Assembly (NCBI GenBank): GCA_029974925.1
Contig: JARKQH010000082.1
Coordinates: 1-39,705 of the forward strand
Direction: 5' to 3'
From: Verrucomicrobiota bacterium
GTDB lineage: Bacteria > Verrucomicrobiota > Verrucomicrobiia > Limisphaerales > UBA8199
DNA length: 39,705 nucleotides
Numbering within the stretch: position 1 is the stretch's first letter; each line of letters starts with the position of its first letter. The translations under genes were made by a program, and so were the position numbers. The notes beneath the pieces were generated by a model, which was given only the letters and a program-made list of their open reading frames with translations, had not been told where the DNA came from and ran no database searches. Positions 7,708 through 14,397 of this stretch are shown here, piece after piece.

Positions 7708-10410
7708 CTACTCGTCGTCGTCCTCTAGGAGTTTGACCGCCCAATCGGGGTAGGGGGTGTCCGGACCTTTCATGGCGCGCCACAGAATGCGGTTGAAGAG
7801 GTCTTCGGGGCAGCGGTCCACCTCGTCGAGGGGAAGCCGGCTCGAAACGATCGCGTCGTGCCGCAGGACGGGATGGGAGACGTTCTTCGGTTCGGGATTG
7901 AGCTGGTCGAGGGGGACGCGGTTGGGGACGGCAGTGTAGGGGGTGAAGTCGGGCTGATCGGTAAAACAATCGGTCATGGGGGTGGCCGTGGCGTCGAGCT
8001 GGTTCATCGGCGGCAGGCCGAGGATCAGTTCGATGGTGCGGATGAGGCTGGTTTGATTGTATTGGGTGGAGATGGTTTGGCGGCGTTTGGTGTAAGGGCT
8101 GACGACGAAGCAAGTGGTGCGGTAGCCGCTCACGTGGTCCCAGCCGGCCTGGGGATCGTCTTCGATTACAAAAAGGCAGGTTTCCGGCCAGAAGCGGCTG
8201 CGAGAGACGGCCTCGACCACCTGGCCCAGGGCGAGGTCATTGTCGGCGACCTGGGCGCCGGGGGTGGGGTATTGACCGCGGGTGCCGCCACTGTGGTCGT
8301 TGGGCAGGAAAAGCATCACCAGGTTGGGAAAGGCGCCCCGGGTTTCAAACTCGCGGAGTTCGCGGATGAACTCGGCGGCGCGCAGGACGTCGGGGACCTT
8401 GAGGTCCCAGCCGACGGTGTTGGTGTTGCTATGGGGACGGAGGGAGGCGATGGCGGGGCGGCTGCGAAGCTGAACGCGGCCTTCGCCGGTTTGGTGCTCG
8501 CGCCAGAAATCGCTCCAGGTGACACGCTCCTTGCGTTTGGGGTCTTTCCAGCCGGCCTCGGAAAGCATCCATTCGCCGTAATTGCGAAAGCTTTTGCCGT
8601 GCGCCAGCGCGTTATCCCACAGGAAACCGGACGAGGCCCAGGCCAGCGCATCGGCGCCATCCTCGCTTTTGCCGCCGGGATAACTGCGGGGAGTGTCGGA
8701 GGTGATTTGACGTTCCATGTATTCGTTGGCAATGGCGCTGTCGGTCCACTGGTGGCCGTCGGCGCTCTGGACCCCGGCGCAGTAGGTGTTGTCCAGCAGG
8801 ACAAACTCCCGGGCGATCCGGTGCTGGTTGGGCGTGAATTGTTCGCCGAAGATGCAGAGGCTGGCGTCACCGTTGCCTTCGGGCATGTCGCCGAGAATCT
8901 GGTCGTAGGTGCGGTTTTCCTTGATGATGTAGATGACGTGTTGGAACACGCTGGGCTCGCCTGCGCGCTCGGGAACGGGGCGCGGGGGCTGGTTCGGGCG
9001 CGGGGGGAGCAGCGCTTCGGCGAGCCTTGGGTAACGGATGTTGCGCAGGGCGGTTTGGGTTTGCACGGCGAGCTGGCGCCGGGTGGGGACGGGAATGAGC
9101 GAGAGCGTGCCGAAAAAGTCCTTGGTGTTGAGTTTGGCGGGTTCGCCGGGAGCGAAGCGTTTGGCCGAGCCGATGCCGCGCATGTTGGCGACGCAGAGAC
9201 GCCGCCGCCGGGCGTCGAATTGAAGGGCGGCGGGGAACCAGCCGGCCGGGATCAAGCCAATAACCTTCGAGGCATTTTGGGAGGGCGTGAATTCAACGAC
9301 CGCCACGGCGTTTTGGGTGCCGTTGCAGACGTAGAGCCGGTGTCCGGACGGGTCGAAACCCAGAGCGGCGGGCTGGGCTCCGAAAAGGTCGGCGGGCGTT
9401 TGGCGCGTCCAGATTTTCTCCACCACCCGGTCGGTGCGGGTTTCGATGACACTCAGCGTATCGCTGCCGGTGTTGGCGGCGACGAGAAACCGGCCGTCGG
9501 GTGAGAGCGCCAGCGCCGACGCATGCAGGCCCACGGGGATTTCGCCCTTGACGAGGCCTGACTCGAGGTCAATCACCGTCAGCGAGCCTTCCGTGGCGAT
9601 GTGGCGCACGGGGTCCACGCGGACCGCCGTGCCTTTGCCGGCCGGCGCCGTGAGGTCGCCCGCGGCGGGGCGGCGTCCGCCCCGGTTGCTCACATAAACC
9701 TTGTTTCCGGCCAGGAGGACATCGGAGGGGGCGACACCGGTGTCCCACGAGCGCAGGCATTTGCCCGTTGCGGCGTCCAGCTCATGGAGGCGGTTGCCCA
9801 GATTGCCGGCGACATACAAGCGGCGGCCGTCGGGCGAGAGGGCCAGACCGGTGGGCAACTCGTGGTTTTGCCGGGGGACTCTCGCGTCGGGGACGGGCAA
9901 AACGCGCGGCTGGCCGGCGCGGCGCCGCTCATCCAGCGGGAACATCCAGACGTTTCCGCTGGTGTTCGACAGATAGAGGCGCCGGCCATCGGGCGAGAAC
10001 ACCAGGCCGGCGAAACTCATCTGGGCGGTCAGGGTCTCGGCGCCAGCGCCGGCGGTCGGGGAATCGCTGTCGGGCAGGGCGTTGGTTCTTGAAGTGGAAA
10101 GGGCGATGGTCTGGAGGATTGAACCCGAGTCGGGGTCAATCAGGACCAGCGTGTGGTTTTTGCCGGCGGTGGCCAGGAGGCTGCCGTCGGGGGACAGAGC
10201 CAGCGACTGCGGCCGCATGCCGGGCAACTCGACCTGCATGCCGGCCGGGGTCAGAAGCTGGCCGGTGGGCGTCTGGTACACGTTTTCCGCCAGCCGCCCA
10301 ACGGGTTGCGTCGAGGCCGGATGAATTGTGTGGCGCGCACATCCCGGGCCGAGAATCACCAGGCCCAGCGCAAAAAGCCACAAGCCGCATATCACTTTAA
10401 GTCTCCGCAT
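7708..10410 (-). CDS. YncE-type beta-propeller fused to an alkaline-phosphatase-superfamily phosphoesterase, probable lipoprotein
   Basis: About 900 aa with two domains. An N-terminal hydrophobic segment ends LGPGC, a loose lipobox, suggesting membrane anchoring outside the cytoplasm. From ATG 10410, residues about 35-430 are a YVTN/YncE-like seven-bladed propeller with repeated SLALSPDGS, GLALSPDGRRLYVAG, ALALSPDGRFLVAANTGSD and ALGFDPSGHRLYVCNG. Residues about 485-880 are a phosphoesterase domain of the AcpA/phospholipase C type: VIYIIKENRTYDQILGD, then AGVQSADGHQW, LVMLFLPNDHSGGTRGQYP and EDDPQAGWDHVSGYRTT carry the expected metal-binding Asp/His residues. Substrate is unknown (phosphate esters or phospholipids are likely). 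ATG 10437 is an alternative start. The frame is intact, but the gene borders the decayed island. Confidence 0.9.
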   Translation of the reverse strand: MRRLKVICGLWLFALGLVILGPGCARHTIHPASTQPVGRLAENVYQTPTGQLLTPAGMQVELPGMRPQSLALSPDGSLLATAGKNHTLVLIDPDSGSILQTIALSTSRTNALPDSDSPTAGAGAETLTAQMSFAGLVFSPDGRRLYLSNTSGNVWMFPLDERRRAGQPRVLPVPDARVPRQNHELPTGLALSPDGRRLYVAGNLGNRLHELDAATGKCLRSWDTGVAPSDVLLAGNKVYVSNRGGRRPAAGDLTAPAGKGTAVRVDPVRHIATEGSLTVIDLESGLVKGEIPVGLHASALALSPDGRFLVAANTGSDTLSVIETRTDRVVEKIWTRQTPADLFGAQPAALGFDPSGHRLYVCNGTQNAVAVVEFTPSQNASKVIGLIPAGWFPAALQFDARRRRLCVANMRGIGSAKRFAPGEPAKLNTKDFFGTLSLIPVPTRRQLAVQTQTALRNIRYPRLAEALLPPRPNQPPRPVPERAGEPSVFQHVIYIIKENRTYDQILGDMPEGNGDASLCIFGEQFTPNQHRIAREFVLLDNTYCAGVQSADGHQWTDSAIANEYMERQITSDTPRSYPGGKSEDGADALAWASSGFLWDNALAHGKSFRNYGEWMLSEAGWKDPKRKERVTWSDFWREHQTGEGRVQLRSRPAIASLRPHSNTNTVGWDLKVPDVLRAAEFIRELREFETRGAFPNLVMLFLPNDHSGGTRGQYPTPGAQVADNDLALGQVVEAVSRSRFWPETCLFVIEDDPQAGWDHVSGYRTTCFVVSPYTKRRQTISTQYNQTSLIRTIELILGLPPMNQLDATATPMTDCFTDQPDFTPYTAVPNRVPLDQLNPEPKNVSHPVLRHDAIVSSRLPLDEVDRCPEDLFNRILWRAMKGPDTPYPDWAVKLLEDDDE

Positions 10411-10570
10411 TTTGACACTGTAAGGGAAGGACGTCATGCGGCGTCAATTGGTTAATGGAATTGCGATGCTTTTTGGGAAGTGAGGCGGTTGGGCCTTTGA
10501 GGCGGGCGCAGGGTCCAGGTTTGAAGTTCCATTGGGTGGGGGCCGGCAGAAAACGGAGAGGGACGCGCCT

Positions 10571-10644
10571 GTTGCCTCATGGCAAAATGACACCATAAGG
10601 TCGGGGCAAATGCTGATACGTTGCCTCACGGTAGAATGACACCA
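10571..10644. repeat. Pair of 25-bp direct repeats, possible insertion-sequence end
   Basis: Copies at 10571-10595 and 10620-10644 share 22 of 25 bases, both starting GTTGCCTCA and ending AATGACACCA, with starts 49 bp apart. An inverted partial echo, TGTCATTT, follows at 10651-10658. Multiple ~20-bp repeats of this kind at one edge are typical transposase-binding sites of IS21-like elements, but no transposase gene remains, so this would be a solo end. Confidence 0.5.
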
Positions 10645-10693
10645 GGGGTTTGTCATTTCGTTTTTCCAGCATTCTCTTGGGTCAGGGGGGCTC

Positions 10694-10724
10694 CTGGGCG
10701 GGTTGGCGGAGCCAGCCCGCCCAG
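10694..10724. repeat. 31-nt inverted repeat (14-bp stem, 3-nt loop)
   Basis: CTGGGCGGGTTGGC (10694-10707) pairs with GCCAGCCCGCCCAG (10711-10724) around GGA, with one G-T pair. It ends exactly where WD40 homology begins (PDGRRALT from 10725). No T-tract follows, so it looks more like a recombination or repeat-element scar than a terminator. Confidence 0.6.
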
Positions 10725-12509
10725 CCGGACGGGCGGCGGGCGCTGACGATTTGTGCTGACCAGACGGTGCGCGTATGGGAAGTGGCCGGTGGCCGGATGG
10801 TGGGGACGCCGATTCGTCATCTTGCGGAGATTCGCTCCGCCGCGTTCAGCCCTGATGGCCGTTGGATTGTGACGGCCTCCGAGGACCGGACGGCGCGGGT
10901 TTGGGACGCAGAGACGGGGCAGCCGGTTTCCGATCCTCTGGTCCACGCCGCGCGGGTGGTGGCGGCGGAGTTCAGTGCGGATGGCCGGCGCGTGCTCACT
11001 GCTTCACACGACGGCACGGCCCGGCTCTGGGATGTCTCGACCGCGTTGCCCGTCAGCGCCCCCTTCCGCCACGGTGAACGGGTCAGTTCCGCGCACTTCA
11101 GCCCCGGCGGCACCCGCATCCTGACGGCCTCGTTTGATCGCACTGCCCGGATTTGGGAGGTGGTTCGGGCCGAACCGCCGGCGCCCGCGTGGTTGCCGGA
11201 CCTGGCAGAAGCCATCGCGGGCGAACGGATGGACACGCATGGCGGTTGGGAAGGCGTGTCAGTGGGCAGGTGTTTCGCGTTAAGACGCCGGCTCAACGAG
11301 CTGCCCGAGAGCGATCCGTATGCGGGGTGGGCCAGGTGGTTCTGCGCCGACCGGGCTTCCCGGCCCGTTGCGCCGTCCGCGTCTCCGAACCGGGACGAAT
11401 TCGTGGCGCAACTGGTGGCCAAGTTCAAAGCCAAACCCGACCTGCCTATGGCGCTAAAGAATCTCCGCGAGGCCCTGAAGCTGGCCCCCCTGAACGCCGA
11501 CGTTTATTGCGCCTGGGCAGACCACCTGCTGGCTGGCGGGGGCGTCCTCTCTGCAAAACAGTGGGCGCAACTGGACTGGCAAATCGGACGCATTGCGGCG
11601 CTTTCCCCTGGCCGGTACGACGCTTGCGTGCGACAAGCCCGTTACCGCTCGCTGTTGGGCGACCCCGAGGGCGCCCTCGCCTTGATGGAGGAAGCAGGCC
11701 GGTCGCTTCCGGGAGCAATGGCCACGGCCGCCTGTTGGTCGCACCGGGCCGAGCTGTTGGAACGCGCCGGGCGTCTGGCCGAGACGCTTGACGCACACGC
11801 GCGGGCGGTCGAAATCGAGGCCGCCCCAACCGGGGAAGCGCCGGCTTTCTGGCCGGCGCGCTACAGCCGCTACGATTTCCTCTGCCGCCACAAACGCTAT
11901 GCGGAAGCGCAGGCCGACTGGCTGGGTTTCATGCGAGTTCCCCGGCGCGACCCGCAGGCGCCTTCGGAACTGGTTGATCTGTCTGCATGGTACAACGCCG
12001 GCTTTGAGGACTTTTGGGCGCCGAATGAACTTTACCGGGCCGACCTGGGTGCGCTGCCGACCGGCATCGTTCCCTTGGATGGAGTCTCCTTCGATGTGCG
12101 GGGCTTGATTCAACTTCGGACGACAAACGCTTACCGGCAAATTCCCTTCGCGGGCAGCATCCCGCTGGCCCGGCAGGGCCGGCGGCTGCACTTCCTGCAC
12201 GCTGCGGACCGGCGTGACCTGCCCGGCACGCAGGTTGGCGAGTATGCAGTCCGTTTTGCCGATGGCCGGCGGGAACGCATCCCGATCATCTACGGCAAAG
12301 ACGTCTCCGCCTGGCTGTTGGAGGCGCCGGAACCCGACGCACCGGTTCCCGCCTGGCAAACCAATCGTCCTCCTGGTCTCACCCTGCAACTCTATCACAC
12401 GGTCTGGACCAATTCGCAGCCGGACCGCCTGATCGAGACCCTGGACTTTGCGGCTTCTGCCTCGGCGCGGGCCTCTCCGTTCCTGGTTGCCCTCACCGTC
12501 GAGCCGTGA
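10725..12509 (+). pseudogene. 5'-truncated WD40-repeat protein remnant
   Basis: The open frame runs from 10650 (TTG) to 12509, but homology only begins at PDGRRALT (10725). There is no credible start codon before it. Three to four WD40 repeats follow (QTVRVWEV, RTARVWDAETG, GTARLWDVST, RTARIWEV). A helical TPR-like region comes next (ALKNLREALKLAPLNADVYCAWADHLL ... RAGRLAETLDAHARAVEIEA, read in parts). The C-terminal module has SFDVRGLIQLRT and YAVRFADGRRERIPIIYGKDVSAWL. This order matches the C-terminal part of large verrucomicrobial Ser/Thr kinase-WD40 proteins; the kinase and most propeller blades are missing. The retained frame has no stops, so loss was recent, or a short protein from ATG 10800 is still made. 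It directly abuts another gene fragment at its 3' end. Confidence 0.7.
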
Positions 12510-12915
12510 AATCATCGCCGCGCCCAAGGTCCCGGGGTTCGACATGGGATTTGTCTGCGCCTTCCGGGGTTGGACGGAACTGCGGCCGGAGGACCTCGGG
12601 CGGCTCTGGAAACACTATGTCCTCAACGAACTCACGGCGCATCTGCAGACGCGGACGCTGCGTTATTGGCGGGACAAACTGGGCCACGAGGTGGATTTCA
12701 TCCGGACGCCGCCCGGTGGGACGCCCCTGGCCATCGAATGTAAATGGTCGGCCCGCGACTTTGACCCGACCAACCCGGTGGCTTTTGCCGGCGCTTATCA
12801 TAAACATGGATTGCTAATCATGACCCCCGATGCGCGACCGGCGTTCACGCGCCAAGGCGCCGGCCGGCCTGTGCGCTTCCTGACCCTTAACCTGATGGCG
12901 GAAGGATTCGCCTGA
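12505..12915 (+). pseudogene. 3' fragment of a DUF4143-type AAA ATPase
   Basis: The frame from about 12505 encodes only the C-terminal part of an ATPase of the AAA/DUF4143 family: EIIAAPKVPGFDMGFVCAF, EDLGRLWKHYVLNEL, LRYWRDKLGHEVDFI and LAIECKWSARDFDP. The last part contains the PD-(D/E)XK-like core (E-V-D-F and E-C-K) found in these proteins. The Walker A/B half that should precede it is absent. Homology starts within a few bases of the WD40 remnant's stop codon (12507-12509), so two decayed genes have been joined end to end. The nearest Met is ATG 12544, but a protein from there would lack the ATPase. Intact relatives are often stand-alone, mobile-island-associated genes. Confidence 0.75.
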
Positions 12916-13224
12916 GGGGAGACCGGCGGGTGGTGGTGGCGTCTCGTCGGGACGTCCGCCCACGGGTGGCCGGCCCGGCAGAGCGCCGTCCGCTGTCATA
13001 GCCGCAAACGTCAGTTCGCGGGCCATTGCTCCGTCCGCCTCCCCCTCGGCTGCCATCCCCGGCTTACCCCCCCCTCCAGTGTCGGCGTTCGGACTTTCCA
13101 TTCCATCCGTGTCCCTCCGCGCCATCCAGGGTTCGAAAAGCTTCAGCCACGATGAGGCATTCGGCCGCGAAAAATCGCGTAGAGGAAATGGAACGGCTGT
13201 TACAAGCGAACAAAGGCAAGAACA
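12916..13224. other. Non-coding gap in the decayed island
   Basis: No convincing gene is seen on either strand in these ~309 bp. A stretch at 13100-13127 (containing TCCGCGCCATCC) resembles dispersed 'GGATGGCGCGGA' intergenic repeat sequence that reappears inverted at 14300-14311. AAGGCAAG at about 13215-13222 may be the old ribosome-binding region of the following subtilase stub. Confidence 0.4.
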
Positions 13225-13509
13225 ATGAAAACAACCCATAGCAAGTGGATACATTCCCCGCTGGCCTGGCTGGCCGTGGCCATGCTGGGCTTCAGCGGGA
13301 CGCTCCCGGCGCAAGTCATTCCGGGACGCTACATTGCGGTGCTCAAAGCCGAGACCCGCGACACACCGGTCGCGGCCAAAGCCTTGGCCGCGCAAAACGC
13401 CAAAGGGCCAGGACGGTCCAACCCCGGCTTAATAGGAAACGTGGTTGTTCCCGGCCGGGGACAAGCAAACTGGAATCACGACAGGTCGTGCAATTCGCAG
13501 ATGCCTTGA
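13225..13509 (+). pseudogene. N-terminal stub of a second subtilase (signal peptide plus I9-like propeptide)
   Basis: A 94-codon frame starts at ATG 13225 with a clear signal peptide (hydrophobic LAWLAVAMLGFSGTLPA, cut near AQA/AQV). It is followed by VIPGRYIAVLKAETRDTPVAAK, the beginning of an inhibitor-I9-type propeptide of S8 peptidases. Similarity ends at about residue 58 (ALAAQ); the remaining residues are low-quality sequence and there is no catalytic domain anywhere downstream. It is the 5' end of a deleted secreted protease, converging on the HicAB pair that probably replaced the rest. It could still yield a short exported peptide. The intact paralogue-like subtilase is at 1546-3135, but their propeptides are not obviously alike. 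Confidence 0.6.
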
Positions 13510-13578
13510 TTCCGCACCGCGTTGGCTTCCGGCCCTTGACTACAGCGCGGCTCGGAATTCGGCCTCGTCCACGCCCGC

Positions 13579-13755
13579 CTACTTGAGCACGCCGCGCGAC
13601 GTGCCCGGGCTGATTTCCCGGTGCATCGGCACCACGCAACCGCGTTCGCCGCGCCGCAGAATGGCGTGGCTGCCGCGCTGTCGCAGAAAGACGAAGCCCA
13701 GCCGCTGGAGCGCCCGGCACGCCGCTTCCCCGGAAACCAGCGGCAGTTTAGCCAT
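13579..13755 (-). CDS. hicA: HicA-family mRNA interferase toxin, cut short by an amber codon
   Basis: Small toxin of the HicAB type, expected to cleave mRNA through a double-stranded-RNA-binding fold. From ATG 13755 the 58-residue frame has KLPLVSGEAACRALQRLGF, then RQRGSHAILRR with the catalytic His30, and VVPMHREISPGTSRGVLK. It then meets TAG at 13579-13581. The same frame continues for 12 further codons (AGVDEAEFRAAL) to a second TAG at 13540-13542, which is the expected C-terminal helix of HicA (…RGVLKQAGV…). The TAG therefore most simply replaces a CAG Gln codon. The toxin may be inactivated, trimmed, or read through. It overlaps the end of hicB by 8 nt, the usual antitoxin-first order. 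Confidence 0.85.
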   Translation of the reverse strand: MAKLPLVSGEAACRALQRLGFVFLRQRGSHAILRRGERGCVVPMHREISPGTSRGVLK

Positions 13756-13963
13756 GGGCAACTTCGACTTCGAAAGTCCTCAGCAAGGCCGGTTTACACC
13801 GTGGGAGGGGAAACTCCGAAAGATACAGCTCGGTGGCCTCCTTGAGATTGGCCAATGCTTCCTCGACCGACTTGCCTTGCGTGGTGGTCCCCGTCTCGGG
13901 ATTTTGAGCCACCAGCCAATCGCCATCGGGATCGGGATAAATGACTGCCGTCAAAGTGGTCAT
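13748..13963 (-). CDS. hicB: HicB-family antitoxin
   Basis: 71-aa protein with the partial RNase-H-like HicB fold: LTAVIYPDPDGDWLVAQNPE, then GKSVEEALANLKEATELYLSE (read in parts), the classic helix of the family. It should bind and neutralise HicA. The C-terminal tail (LPRCKPALLRTFEVEVAHG) contains no obvious ribbon-helix-helix or HTH domain, so autoregulation, if any, would need another contact. The start is ATG 13963 without a clear Shine-Dalgarno site. The gene comes first, and hicA overlaps it by 8 nt. A palindrome lies 32-47 bp upstream. The cassette lies between a subtilase stub and the 3' side of gatB, consistent with acquisition as a mobile module. Confidence 0.88.
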   Translation of the reverse strand: MTTLTAVIYPDPDGDWLVAQNPETGTTTQGKSVEEALANLKEATELYLSEFPLPRCKPALLRTFEVEVAHG

Positions 13964-13994
13964 CGGCTAAAGGGTACCACGTTCCGAGCAGCTC

Positions 13995-14010
13995 ACAAGA
14001 CAGTTCTTGT
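13995..14010. promoter_or_regulatory. Palindrome upstream of hicBA, possible operator
   Basis: ACAAGA-CAGT-TCTTGT is a perfect 6-bp inverted repeat with a 4-nt centre, 32-47 bp upstream of the hicB start, where a HicAB operator or promoter would be expected. The role is inferred from position and symmetry only. Confidence 0.4.
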
Positions 14011-14073
14011 TTGGGGGCAGCCAGTCCCAACTCCCTCCGCGGGCGGAAGGGTTGGAGTTAGGGGGGCGTGGGA

Positions 14074-14222
14074 CCCGGCGTGGCGGTCTGAGGGCCTCAC
14101 GCCGGGCTGCTGTTTGGAACCCCGTTCGGGGTTCTGAAGCGCCCCTCCCTGTGCCGGAGGGACAAGCGAGAACGGCCCGGAGTTTCAACACCGGGGGACA
14201 GGCCCGCAGACCAGGAGGCCTG
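14074..14222. other. Cluster of consecutive stem-loops
   Basis: Within 150 nt there are several inverted repeats: CCCGGCGTG/CACGCCGGG (14074-14082/14098-14106), GAACCCC-GTTC-GGGGTTC (14117-14134), CCCTCC/GGAGGG (14143-14148/14156-14161) and CAGGCC/GGCCTG (14199-14204/14217-14222). The region between hicB and gatB has no credible gene. It could be a structured RNA, a REP-like cluster, or GC-rich chance pairing. A 9-bp tandem duplication GATGGCGCG lies just beyond, at 14292-14309. Confidence 0.4.
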
Positions 14223-14291
14223 ACGCAGAACCGGGCGGGCCCGGGCCGCGCCTCAAATCGCGGCCGTTGCCGTGCAGTGGATATGACGACA

Positions 14292-14311
14292 GATGGCGCG
14301 GATGGCGCGGA
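14292..14311. repeat. Short tandem repeat, fragment of a dispersed intergenic repeat
   Basis: GATGGCGCG occurs twice in tandem (14292-14300, 14301-14309). The 12-mer GGATGGCGCGGA at 14300-14311 recurs in inverted orientation at 13116-13127, so the two copies flank the subtilase stub and hicBA. Confidence 0.45.
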
Positions 14312-14343
14312 TCAGAAAGAGCGGTAGAGCATGAGCCAAAAGC

Positions 14344-14367
14344 AAAAAAGAGGGACAAAAAGTCCTC
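14344..14367 (-). terminator. Intrinsic terminator of gatB
   Basis: Read on the minus strand: GAGGAC, loop TTTTT, GTCCCTC (one bulged C), then TTTTTT. The stem starts 31 nt after the gatB stop. It is the only hairpin in the window with a proper T-tract and is likely Rho-independent. Confidence 0.68.
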
Positions 14368-14397
14368 AAGGAGCGATTGGCGGGTGGGGAACGCCAG

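Noticed and set aside
7858-9504. 548-codon plus-strand frame opposite the phosphoesterase
   Set aside because: Antisense to a well-supported two-domain enzyme; Gly/Ala/Val-biased with no motif.
13445-13464. 20-nt near-palindrome around CCCGGCCGGGG as a terminator for hicA
   Set aside because: No loop space in the perfect part and no T-tract; GC-rich symmetry of this size is expected by chance here.
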